Source: Megamonas sp. UBA1796
GTDB taxonomy: Bacteria > Bacillota > Negativicutes > Selenomonadales > Selenomonadaceae
Reading direction: 5' to 3'
NCBI GenBank assembly: GCA_002319795.1
Contig: DCFU01000043.1
Location: 9,420 to 73,419 of the forward strand
DNA length: 64,000 nt
The notes under the pieces were generated by a model. The model had not been told where the DNA came from. It did not search any database and was given only the letters and a program-made list of their open reading frames with translations. Of the stretch, positions 52,563 to 60,957 are shown in pieces; position 1 is the first letter of the stretch; each line of letters opens with the position of its first letter. The translations under genes and the position numbers were made by a program.

Positions 52563-53436
52563 GTCAGGCTTTATTGCCGTTATCGGGCGGCCTAATGTAG
52601 GTAAGTCAACACTTATCAACAGCCTTATTGGACAAAAGATTGCTATCATGTCGGATAAACCGCAGACAACGCGAAACCGCATATTGTGTATACTCACGCA
52701 GGAGGATGCACAGATGATTTTTCTTGATACGCCGGGAATACATAAACCAAAGGATAAGTTGGGCGAATATATGGTTCATGCGGCGGAAGGAACCCTGAAA
52801 GAGGTCGATGCGATTTTATTCGTTGTGGATGCTACGGAGGATATGGGGGCAGGAGAGTTCTATATTTTAGAACGTTTGCAGGCGACCAAAAAGCCGGTTG
52901 TACTCGTAGTTAATAAACTGGATCTTATTGAGAAGAGACGCGTGCTGCCAATCATTTCGCGGTATTCGGAGCGCTACACTTTCGCTGGCGTAGTGCCGAT
53001 TTCAGCTAAGCAGGAAACAAATCTTGATGGGCTGCTTGCGGAAATTCGTAAGTATTTGCCGGACGGGCCACAGTATTATCCGGATGATATGGTCACAGAC
53101 CAGCCGGAGCGTCTTATTGCGGCGGAGCTTGTTCGTGAGAAGGTTTTGCAGCTTACACGTGAAGAGGTGCCACATGCGATAGCGGTTGATATTGATGAGA
53201 TGACAATACGCAGCAATGAGGATGTTTATATCCGGGCGACCATCTATGTGGAGCGGGATTCACAGAAGGGAATTGTGATTGGCCGGCAGGGTGTTCTTCT
53301 GAAGGAAATCGGTGCTTTGGCGCGTAAGGACATTGAGGCGCTTTTGGGCTCAAAAGTGTATCTGGATCTTTGGGTCAAGGTCAAAAAGGACTGGCGAAAC
53401 AGGGGAAATGTTCTCAAGGATTTTGGCTTTGAATAA
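52546..53436 (+). CDS. era: GTPase Era
   Basis: This 296-residue GTPase helps assemble the 30S subunit. G motifs are GRPNVGKS, DTPG and NKLD. The C-terminal KH domain (VIGRQGVLLKEIGALARKDIEALLG) binds the 16S rRNA end. The ATG at 52546 lies inside ybeY behind AAGGGGG and gives a standard N-terminus (MEKKYKSGFIAVIGR). Confidence 0.96.
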   Translation: MEKKYKSGFIAVIGRPNVGKSTLINSLIGQKIAIMSDKPQTTRNRILCILTQEDAQMIFLDTPGIHKPKDKLGEYMVHAAEGTLKEVDAILFVVDATEDMGAGEFYILERLQATKKPVVLVVNKLDLIEKRRVLPIISRYSERYTFAGVVPISAKQETNLDGLLAEIRKYLPDGPQYYPDDMVTDQPERLIAAELVREKVLQLTREEVPHAIAVDIDEMTIRSNEDVYIRATIYVERDSQKGIVIGRQGVLLKEIGALARKDIEALLGSKVYLDLWVKVKKDWRNRGNVLKDFGFE

Positions 53437-53449
53437 ATATCAGAGAATA

Positions 53450-53485
53450 GCCGTTCTGCGTATTACAGGGCAGAGCGGCATTTTT
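53450..53485 (+). terminator. Terminator after era
   Basis: GCCGTTCTGC / GCAGAGCGGC (one G-U pair) followed by ATTTTT. The next gene starts 23 bases later, so some read-through is likely. Confidence 0.65.
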
Positions 53486-53507
53486 CGTTGTGGAGGGAAG
53501 TGAAAAC

Positions 53508-54137
53508 ATGAGACATGTATCCAAATGCTTTATTAACGGACTCATTTTGCTTATACCTATTTTGATTACTTTATTTGTCATTCAGACGACGCTTGCTTTT
53601 ACTGAGGGTGTGCTTGGCAAACATTTGCCAGTTTATTTTCCTGGTATGGGCATCATTACGCTGCTGCTTGTCATATATCTGGTGGGCTGGCTTTCATCGA
53701 ACTGGTTTCTGAAGCGTGTCATTGTTTATTTTGAAAGTATTTTGAATAAGATTCCAGTAGTCAAATTCATTTATAATAGTGTTAAGCATCTTTCTACAGC
53801 TGTATTCGAAGCGAACAGCATGTTCAATCATGTCGTGCTGGTACCGTTTCATCAATCGAAAGCGTTGGGGTTTGTCATGGCGGATGTGCCGAGGGCACTG
53901 AAGGAACAACTTGGTGAAGATTATGTATGCGTATTTGTACCATGGAGTCTCAATATGACGTCTGGCACGAACCTTTTTGTGGCGAAGAAGGATGTTATTT
54001 ATCTAAACATCAGCAGTGAGTCCGCATTGCAGTATATTTTTACGGCTGGGGCTGTAATGCCGAAAAGCACATCGGAAGATACAGCTGCCTTTGTAGAAGG
54101 GAAATTGCAGGAGAAACCGGGGAAGTGTGAACACTGA
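53508..54137 (+). CDS. DUF502-family membrane protein
   Basis: This 209-residue protein has two N-terminal membrane helices (about residues 8-30 and 45-68) and a soluble domain with the family sequence IPVVKFIYNSVKHLSTAV. DUF502 proteins are widespread and lack a firm function. The ATG at 53508 follows GGAGGGAAG. recO overlaps its stop by one base, which suggests coupled expression but not a shared role. Confidence 0.85.
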   Translation: MRHVSKCFINGLILLIPILITLFVIQTTLAFTEGVLGKHLPVYFPGMGIITLLLVIYLVGWLSSNWFLKRVIVYFESILNKIPVVKFIYNSVKHLSTAVFEANSMFNHVVLVPFHQSKALGFVMADVPRALKEQLGEDYVCVFVPWSLNMTSGTNLFVAKKDVIYLNISSESALQYIFTAGAVMPKSTSEDTAAFVEGKLQEKPGKCEH

Positions 54138-54880
54138 TGGCACAGTATACGACGGAGGCAATCGTTTTAGGCGTACGAAACTGGGGCGATGCGGATAAGA
54201 TGCTTACGTTGTTTTCAAGGGAGCATGGCAGGATTAAGGCTGCTGCCTTTGGCTGCCGGCGTCCGAAAAGCCCGCTGGCAGGAGGGATGCAGATGTTCAA
54301 TCATCTTGATCTGCAGCTTACAGAAGGGGAACGTATAGATACGGTAAAGCAGTACACACTGCACCATCATTTCAAACGTCTCAGCGAGGATTTGACAACT
54401 ATGGCTTATGGTTCCTTTGTGGCTGAGCTTACCAGTGAATTTGCACCGGAACGGGAACCACAGCCTGCGGTCTTTGGATGTATGCTGGATATTTTTACTG
54501 CCTTTGAGACGCGCAATCCGCGCATTACGGCACTTGCCGGAGCCTATCAGCTCCTTGAATTTTCGGGCTTGCAGCTGCGTTATGATCACTGTGTTCATTG
54601 TGGCAGAAGTATTGAAGGAGATGCCTGCATTTCTATGGATGATGGTGGCGTGCTTTGTGCGGATTGCGGCGGCACACCATGCATTTCCTTGCCCGGTGGG
54701 GTACGGGAGCTCATCCTGCATCTTATTTCTCTTGATTGGAAGGATGTATCCCCTTTTATGGTGCATAGGGAAGAACTGTTGCTGGCTGAGCACCTGTTGT
54801 TGAAGTATTTGCAGGGAATCTTGGGAAAACCGCTCAAGTCGCTTGCGTTCATCAATCAACTAGCGGCCATACGGGATTGA
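54137..54880 (+). CDS. recO: DNA repair protein RecO
   Basis: This 247-residue protein loads RecA onto gaps with RecR. The N-terminal OB fold opens with YTTEAIVLGVRNWGDADKMLTLFSRE. The zinc finger has CVHCG and CADCG pairs near residues 153 and 170. Length is normal. The start shares one base with the preceding stop (TGATG). Confidence 0.94.
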   Translation: MAQYTTEAIVLGVRNWGDADKMLTLFSREHGRIKAAAFGCRRPKSPLAGGMQMFNHLDLQLTEGERIDTVKQYTLHHHFKRLSEDLTTMAYGSFVAELTSEFAPEREPQPAVFGCMLDIFTAFETRNPRITALAGAYQLLEFSGLQLRYDHCVHCGRSIEGDACISMDDGGVLCADCGGTPCISLPGGVRELILHLISLDWKDVSPFMVHREELLLAEHLLLKYLQGILGKPLKSLAFINQLAAIRD

Positions 54881-54904
54881 CAAGTGTCCATGGATTTGAT
54901 AAAC

Positions 54905-55107
54905 TAGCACATAGCGATGAAGAAGAGGAGTAACTCCCAAAAAGCGAGACAGCGGCAGTGTGAGGCTGTTAATGGAGTGAAGGGCACTTCTGAGTGGAAG
55001 AAAATATATTCATTGAGGTGGGCTTCGAGCCAATCAGGGTGGAACCGCGGGAGAATGTCTCGTCCCTGTAACAATTTTTGTTACGGGAACGGGACTTTTA
55101 TTTTTTA
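54905..55107 (+). promoter_or_regulatory. Glycine T-box leader of glyQS
   Basis: The T-box core AGGGTGGAACCGCGGGAG lies at 55036-55053. The terminator is GTCTCGTCCCTGTAACA / TGTTACGGGAACGGGAC (55057-55095, one mismatch) with a T-rich end. The probable specifier GGC at 54983-54985 is a glycine codon, in line with the downstream glycyl-tRNA synthetase genes. Confidence 0.9.
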
Positions 55108-55130
55108 TGTGCATTTAAGGAGGAGTTTAT

Positions 55131-56012
55131 ATGAAGTTTCAGGAGATTATCCTGACCTTGCAGCAATTTTGGTCTGAGCAGGGATGTATCTTGGCAGAAT
55201 CTTATGACGTCGAAAAAGGTGCGGGGACGATGAATCCGTCGACCTTTTTGCGTGTTCTTGGACCTGAGCCGTGGCATGTTGCTTATGTAGAGCCGTCACG
55301 ACGTCCGGCGGATGGGCGCTATGGAGAAAATCCGAACCGGCTTTTTCAGCATCATCAGTTCCAGGTTATTATGAAGCCGTCGCCGGATAATATCCAGGAG
55401 CTCTATCTGGCAAGTCTTGAGCGCCTTGGTATCGATCCGAAACAGCATGATATCCGTTTTGTTGAGGATAACTGGGAATCACCGACACTTGGTGCCTGGG
55501 GGTTGGGCTGGGAGGTATGGCTTGACGGGATGGAGATTACACAGTTCACGTACTTCCAGCAGGTCGGCAGTCAGGATATCAAGCCGGTTGCGTCAGAGAT
55601 CACGTATGGTCTCGAGCGTTTGGCAATGTATATCCAAGGGGTAGAGAATGTTTATGCTATACAATGGACGGATGATTACACCTATGGAGATGTTTTCCAT
55701 CAGAATGAGTATGAACAGTCGATGTATTCCTTCGAGCTTTCGGATGAAGCGTTGCTTTTTGATCTTTTCGAAAAATATGAAAAAGAAGCTGTGCGTGTTA
55801 TTGAGCTTGGCTATGTCCATCCGGCGTACGATTATGTCCTCAAGTGTTCGCATACCTTCAATCTGCTCGATGCCCGTGGAGCCATAAGTGTTTCGGAACG
55901 TACGGCATTTATTGGCCGGGTCAGGAAACTTGCACGTCTTTGTGCGCAGTGTTATCTGAAACAGCGTGAAGAGCTCGGTTATCCAATGCTGAATAGGGGG
56001 AAAAAGGCATGA
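55131..56012 (+). CDS. glyQ: Glycyl-tRNA synthetase alpha subunit
   Basis: This 293-residue catalytic subunit of the heterotetrameric class II glycyl-tRNA synthetase opens with the typical FQEIILTLQQFWSEQGCILAESYDVEKGAGTMNP. The PSRRPADGRYGENPNR block and YGLERLAMYIQGV follow. It is controlled by a glycine T-box and overlaps glyS by four bases. The start follows AAGGAGGAG. Confidence 0.97.
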   Translation: MKFQEIILTLQQFWSEQGCILAESYDVEKGAGTMNPSTFLRVLGPEPWHVAYVEPSRRPADGRYGENPNRLFQHHQFQVIMKPSPDNIQELYLASLERLGIDPKQHDIRFVEDNWESPTLGAWGLGWEVWLDGMEITQFTYFQQVGSQDIKPVASEITYGLERLAMYIQGVENVYAIQWTDDYTYGDVFHQNEYEQSMYSFELSDEALLFDLFEKYEKEAVRVIELGYVHPAYDYVLKCSHTFNLLDARGAISVSERTAFIGRVRKLARLCAQCYLKQREELGYPMLNRGKKA

Positions 56013-58066
56013 GCAAGGATTTATTGTTAGAGATTGGTACAGAAGAAGTTCCGGCACATGTGATGCCGGGTATATTGGAGCAGTTGAAGGAAAATGCGGG
56101 CAAGGCGTTTTCAAATTTGCGTCTGTCGTATGAGAATATACGTACCTTGGGAACGCCGCGCCGTACAGCACTTTTGGTCCGGGGCCTTGCGGAAAGGCAG
56201 CAGGATATTTCCAGCGAGAATCGCGGGCCTTCCGTGCAGATTGCTTTTGATGCGGATGGCAATCCGACAAAGGCGGCACAGGGCTTTGCCAGAGGACAAA
56301 AAATCGAGGCAAAGGATCTCGTAGTTAAAGATGGTTATGTGTACGCAAGCGTGCATAAAAAAGGCGAAGAAACCATTGAGCTTTTGCCGGAGCTTCTGCC
56401 TGGTCTTATTTGTGGACTGAGCTTTCCCAATACTATGCGCTGGGCAGATTTGGATTTTAAATTTATCCGTCCTTTGCGCTGGCTGGTGGCGCTTTATGAC
56501 GATACAATTGTCCCGTTTGAAGTTGCAGATGTGAAGTCCGGACGCGTATCACGGGGACATCGGTTTTTGAGTCAGGGAGATTTTTCTTTGGACCGGGCTG
56601 CGGATTACGAGAAGGCCTGCGAGGAACAATTTATTCTGGTAGATCAGGATAAACGGCGGGATATGCTGCGCAGACAGATTGCCGAAGTCGCAAAAGCCAA
56701 TGGGGGCAAAGCTGAGATAACAGAGGAACTGCTTGAGGAAGTACTTTATCTTGTAGAATATCCTACGGCGCTGTGTGGGCGTTTCGAGGAAAAGTATTTG
56801 AAGCTGCCACCGGAAGCTGTCATTACGCCGATGCGTGATCATCAGCGTTATTTTCCGGTCAAGGATGCAGATGGGAAGCTTATGCCGCTCTTTATAACGG
56901 TGCGCAATGGCGGCGGTGAACACTTGGAGACTGTGCAGCATGGCAACGAGCGCGTATTGCGTGCCAGGTTGGCGGATGCACAATTTTTCTTTGATGAGGA
57001 CCGGAAAAAATCACTGGAAGAGCATTTGGAAAAGCTCAGGACGGTTGTGTTTCAGGAAGGTCTTGGGACAATATACGATAAAACCGGACGACTTGAGAAA
57101 CTTTCTGCTGTAATCAGTGAGGAACTGGAGATCTCTTCTGTGGATGCGAAAAATGCCGGGCGTGCTGCCAGACTTGCCAAAGCAGATCTTGTTACGGGTA
57201 TGGTTTGTGAATTTACGGAACTGCAGGGAATCATGGGCCGTGAATATGCGTTGCTGGATGGTGAAGATAAGAATGTGGCAACAGCTATTTATGAACATTA
57301 TATGCCGCGCTTTGCAGGCGATGTACAGCCGCAGACGACAGCCGGGCGCATTGTGAGCCTGGCAGATAAAATCGATAATATCGTGGCTACCTTCAGCCGG
57401 GGGCTGATTCCTACAGGTTCACAGGATCCATTTGCACTGCGGCGTCAGGCATTGGGCATGGTTAATATGATCATTGAGGCAGGATATCATTTGTCGCTTT
57501 CCAAGCTTGTTGCGGAGGATCTGGATTTGCTTGCTATCCGGGCGGAGGAACCACGTAAGAAGATGCAAGGGGACGTAGCAGATTTTATACGTTTGCGGGT
57601 AAAGAATGTGCTTGCTGATAAAAATGTGCGTTATGACATTGTAGATGCGGTGCTTGATAATGTAGATGATATCTATGACCTTTGCCTGAGGGCGCAGGCA
57701 GTATCGAAGGCTTTAGAGCAGGATATGACAAAGCCTATTCAGGCATTTGTAAGGGCGAGAAATCTTGCGAAAAAGGCCGCGTCTGCTGCAATTGATGAGA
57801 AACTTCTTATGGTACCGGAGGAGAAGGCTTTGTATGCTGTGTATTCTTCAACAGCTGCCCGGGCAGCCGCGTTTATAGGTAAGGAGGATTATCTGGGTGC
57901 TGTCCATGTCTTTGAGGAGCTTACAGAACCTATAGACGCATTCTTTGATGCAGTTATGGTCATGGATAAGGATGAGAAAATCCGCCAGAACCGTTTGGGT
58001 CTTTTGCGGGCGATCGATACGCTTATTGGTGGAGTTGCTGATTTCAGTAAAATTGTTTTGGCTTGA
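56009..58066 (+). CDS. glyS: Glycyl-tRNA synthetase beta subunit
   Basis: This 685-residue subunit binds tRNA-Gly. It begins LLLEIGTEEVPAHVMPGILEQL, contains FPNTMRWADLDFKFIRPLRWL and an HD-like region (YALLDGEDKNVATAIYEHYMPRFAGD, then LADKIDNIVATF). It ends in a DALR-type anticodon-binding domain. Length is normal. It overlaps glyQ by ATGA and ends at a terminator. Confidence 0.97.
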   Translation: MSKDLLLEIGTEEVPAHVMPGILEQLKENAGKAFSNLRLSYENIRTLGTPRRTALLVRGLAERQQDISSENRGPSVQIAFDADGNPTKAAQGFARGQKIEAKDLVVKDGYVYASVHKKGEETIELLPELLPGLICGLSFPNTMRWADLDFKFIRPLRWLVALYDDTIVPFEVADVKSGRVSRGHRFLSQGDFSLDRAADYEKACEEQFILVDQDKRRDMLRRQIAEVAKANGGKAEITEELLEEVLYLVEYPTALCGRFEEKYLKLPPEAVITPMRDHQRYFPVKDADGKLMPLFITVRNGGGEHLETVQHGNERVLRARLADAQFFFDEDRKKSLEEHLEKLRTVVFQEGLGTIYDKTGRLEKLSAVISEELEISSVDAKNAGRAARLAKADLVTGMVCEFTELQGIMGREYALLDGEDKNVATAIYEHYMPRFAGDVQPQTTAGRIVSLADKIDNIVATFSRGLIPTGSQDPFALRRQALGMVNMIIEAGYHLSLSKLVAEDLDLLAIRAEEPRKKMQGDVADFIRLRVKNVLADKNVRYDIVDAVLDNVDDIYDLCLRAQAVSKALEQDMTKPIQAFVRARNLAKKAASAAIDEKLLMVPEEKALYAVYSSTAARAAAFIGKEDYLGAVHVFEELTEPIDAFFDAVMVMDKDEKIRQNRLGLLRAIDTLIGGVADFSKIVLA

Positions 58067-58080
58067 AAGAGCAAATAATA

Positions 58081-58126
58081 CAAAACGGATGGCTGTCTCT
58101 TATGAGACAAGCCATCCGTTTTGTAT
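58081..58126. terminator. Bidirectional terminator of glyS and the lptA-like gene
   Basis: CAAAACGGATGGCT-GTCTC / GAGAC-A-AGCCATCCGTTTTG, a near-perfect long stem with T and A runs, between converging genes. Confidence 0.88.
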
Positions 58127-58135
58127 TCCCTGTAT

Positions 58136-58615
58136 TTAGAGAAATGTATCATCAACGACATTATAGCTTACATGGTTTGCAACCGTTTTCGTGCCATTGC
58201 GGTTTACGGTTACATTGTTATAGAATTCTGCGATTTTTGTGTCCCAATTGAATTTGGCACTGTCGGCCGTTATGGAAAGCCCGGTACGTTCAAAGGTTAC
58301 GCTGCCGTCAATCGAAGCATCCTTGTCACTGCCGCTTACATAAACGTTGCTGCCCGTGAAATAGATATCGTCTTGCGTCACAGTGACGTGCCCTTGCCCC
58401 CATACTTCAAGTGAAGCAATACTGACCTGAGCTTTATCTGCTGTGATAGTCCGGGCGCTTGTCTCAATGCGTACATGCCCTTCGAGGATATAACGTCCGG
58501 TATTGACGTCAAAATAACTGGAATCGGAGGTAATGACCGGCTTGGCAGCGAAAGCTGCCGCGCTCATGATTAAAAGTGTGAGCAGGGAGAGCAGGATAAT
58601 GCGTAATAGTTTCAT
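58136..58615 (-). CDS. LptA/OstA-like periplasmic protein
   Basis: This 159-residue protein has a Sec signal peptide (hydrophobic residues 4-20, cleavage after AFA) and a repeated beta-jellyroll typical of OstA/LptA: SDSSYFDVNTGRYILEGHVRIET, ITADKAQVSI, VYVSGSDKDASIDG. LptA bridges LPS across the periplasm. Its presence signals an outer membrane, and so Negativicutes. No lptB, lptC or lptD gene is nearby. It could be LptA proper or a second OstA-domain paralogue. The start is 13 bases after AAAGGAG. Confidence 0.85.
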   Translation of the reverse strand: MKLLRIILLSLLTLLIMSAAAFAAKPVITSDSSYFDVNTGRYILEGHVRIETSARTITADKAQVSIASLEVWGQGHVTVTQDDIYFTGSNVYVSGSDKDASIDGSVTFERTGLSITADSAKFNWDTKIAEFYNNVTVNRNGTKTVANHVSYNVVDDTFL

Positions 58616-58817
58616 GAGAGGCTGACTCCTTTGTCTGTGATAAGATATCTTTATTCCATAGTACTGCAGATACTTTGTATTTGCAAAGGAATCTTATGAA
58701 ATTATTTATTTACGGGCGTATAGAAAAGATGCGCCATATGGCAATATGGATATTTACTTCAAATATGGCATCTGCTTGTAGTATAATGAAAGTATATTGA
58801 AAAGGCAGGTGTTCAGC

Positions 58818-59813
58818 ATGAATGTACGTGAAAGAACAGAAGCAATCGAATATAAGTTATTATCTCCGTATGCGGCAAAAAGCAGGGAGAGCCGGAGAAA
58901 ATATTCTTTAGAGGCGTGTCCTTTTCGTACGGCGTATCAAAGAGACCGCGACCGCATCCTGCATTCCAAAGCTTTTCGGCGGCTGAAGCATAAAACACAG
59001 GTGTACATTCTATCAGGGGACCATTATCGTACCCGTATGACACATAGTCTGGAGGTAGCACAAATAGCGCGCACGATAGCACGCAGCCTGCAGCTCAATG
59101 AAGATTTGACGGAAGCTATTTCTTTGGGACACGATGTGGGGCATACACCGTTTGGGCATTCGGGAGAGGCGGCTATGGACAAGCTTACAGGTCATTTTGT
59201 GCATAATGAACAGAGCCTGCGGGTGGTAGAGTTCCTGGAAAATGATGGTGAAGGTCTGAACCTCACGTTTGAGGTAAAGGATGGTATACTGAACCATTCG
59301 GGAAGGCATAGTCCTAAGACACTGGAAGGGCGTGTCGTGCATCTCGCGGATCGCATTGCATATCTGTGTCATGACTATGATGACAGCCTGCGGGCCAGGA
59401 TGCTTGAACCGCAGGATTTGCCAGGCCTTGTGTATAACAGAATTGGACATATGCCTTCTGCTATGATTGCACATATGGTTTCAGATGTCATCATGGCTTC
59501 GGAGGGAGAGACTGAAATTTCAATGTCACCACCGATGCAGGCAGCTGTGGATGAGTTTCGGGAATTCATGTTCAAAAATATCTATCATTCGGAGGTTTTA
59601 GCGAAGGAAAGGAAGCAGGCTGTTTTTGTTTTACAGGAACTGTATGGATACTTTATGAAAAATACAAGTGAACTTCCCAAAGAATTTTTCGAGCGTGAAA
59701 AAAGATGGGGGAAGAAGCAGACGGTTACCGATTATGTGTCAGGACTTACAGATAGTTATGCTGTACAGCTTTTCAATAAGATATTCATACCTCCTGTAGG
59801 AGTTATGATTTAG
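58818..59813 (+). CDS. dgt: dGTPase-like HD-domain triphosphohydrolase
   Basis: This 331-residue HD-superfamily protein is of the deoxyguanosinetriphosphate triphosphohydrolase family, which hydrolyses dNTPs to nucleosides and triphosphate. Metal-binding residues are visible: His in RTRMTHSLEVAQIAR and the HD pair in LGHDVGHTPFGHSGE, then DRIAYLCHDYDD. The ATG at 58818 is preferred behind AAGGCAGG; an upstream in-frame TTG is the alternative. It lies divergent from the lptA-like gene. Confidence 0.93.
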   Translation: MNVRERTEAIEYKLLSPYAAKSRESRRKYSLEACPFRTAYQRDRDRILHSKAFRRLKHKTQVYILSGDHYRTRMTHSLEVAQIARTIARSLQLNEDLTEAISLGHDVGHTPFGHSGEAAMDKLTGHFVHNEQSLRVVEFLENDGEGLNLTFEVKDGILNHSGRHSPKTLEGRVVHLADRIAYLCHDYDDSLRARMLEPQDLPGLVYNRIGHMPSAMIAHMVSDVIMASEGETEISMSPPMQAAVDEFREFMFKNIYHSEVLAKERKQAVFVLQELYGYFMKNTSELPKEFFEREKRWGKKQTVTDYVSGLTDSYAVQLFNKIFIPPVGVMI

Positions 59814-59981
59814 TTCACATGAATTTGTGGAATGATTTGGCAGGTTGTGTCTAATGTTTTTGCAAATTTCCTGCCGGATACTATTTCCATTGCCTGTTAT
59901 CTGCTTAAAGAAATACGGATTCATTTACGATAGTGCTTAGAAGAATTTTTTATCCAACAGGTTCCTTTCCTGCAGGTTTCT

Positions 59982-60380
59982 TTACATATGACTTCTGATA
60001 AAAGGAGCATATTCCTGGTCTGTCTTGTAAATATGATGCATCAGGCTGTTTTGCAGCATTGTAAGAAACTTGGCCATTGGCAATAGATCTTTATCATATA
60101 GATTTCTGTATGCGTCAACATTTGTTGCTAAGTTATCATGCAGTTGCTTATGCCTGGTGTAATCCAGATAACGGTAATGGAGCATGAAATTTTCCTCATG
60201 AAAAAAGTGAGTTATTACATGGTCGTTAAGGTCATTAAGCAATAAATCCATAGCGGTCTTACTTTGCTCTTGTTTCATTGTATTATAAAGGTCATTTGTA
60301 ATAGTAACAAGTCGTTTGTGTTCTCCATCAAGCTGCGGAATACCAATGTTGAAATTATCATTCCATGTCATGATAGCCAT
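59982..60380 (-). CDS. Bacteriohemerythrin
   Basis: This 132-residue four-helix bundle carries a di-iron site that binds O2. Ligands appear in order: His in DGEHKRLV, His in HFFHEENFM, HKQLH and HHIYKTDQEY. It probably stores or scavenges O2 in the cytoplasm of an anaerobe. The ATG at 60380 follows GGAGGTG; an ATG five codons earlier overlaps that site. The 168 bases between it and the converging dgt gene hold nothing recognisable. Confidence 0.92.
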   Translation of the reverse strand: MAIMTWNDNFNIGIPQLDGEHKRLVTITNDLYNTMKQEQSKTAMDLLLNDLNDHVITHFFHEENFMLHYRYLDYTRHKQLHDNLATNVDAYRNLYDKDLLPMAKFLTMLQNSLMHHIYKTDQEYAPFIRSHM

Positions 60381-60957
60381 AAGACACACCTCCATTATAA
60401 TTTATGCTAAAAGAGTTTATAAAAATCTGATAATATCACTTAACAATCTTCTACACATATAGAAAATTCAAAAAAATGAAAATAAATCACTCCCAACTGA
60501 AATAATTCAAATGCTGAATATCATTTTCAGGAGTATTTCTATGCATGAGCAGATAAATCCTGCCATATTTACAAAATTCTTTTGCAAAGCAGCAGATGGG
60601 AAACATTGCTAGCAGGATATATAATGTAGGAAAATTATCGTTTAGGAAATAGTATATATCCTGGGGAGATTATGGCATCTGTATGTGGCAGAATAAAGGC
60701 TGGTAAGAAATCGGTATTTTTTTACAGCAAAAAAATACAAGATTGTCAAGAGAAAAAAAGGGTATTTTCAATTCATATGGAATATAATTCATTGTGGGAT
60801 TTGTCTCATAGAAAAATAAGGATGCTTGTTGTTTTGTAGGGACAGAAAATATTTTTAAGAAAAGAAGGATATTTTCGAAGTATAGCGAATTTAGGTTAGG
60901 TGTCTTATTTAGAGGCTATTTTTTTGGTGTATATAAGCGGTAAAGGGTGGAGAAGGT
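60381..60957. other. 577-base A/T-rich gap upstream of dnaG
   Basis: No established gene is visible here. It must contain the promoters for the hemerythrin gene and for dnaG-rpoD. Several TATAAT-like words occur (for example 60783-60788) but none has a convincing -35. Two short frames with ribosome-binding-like sequences were noted, 60541-60612 (23 codons) and 60672-60839 (55 codons). Confidence 0.5.
60672..60839 (+). CDS. Possible small Lys-rich protein upstream of dnaG
   Basis: A 55-codon frame starts at ATG 60672, three bases after GGGGAG, and ends at a TAG. The product would be basic (many Lys and Arg) with no motif I know. Spacing to the binding site is short, and A/T-rich DNA easily yields such frames, so this is tentative. 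Confidence 0.22.
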   Translation: MASVCGRIKAGKKSVFFYSKKIQDCQEKKRVFSIHMEYNSLWDLSHRKIRMLVVL

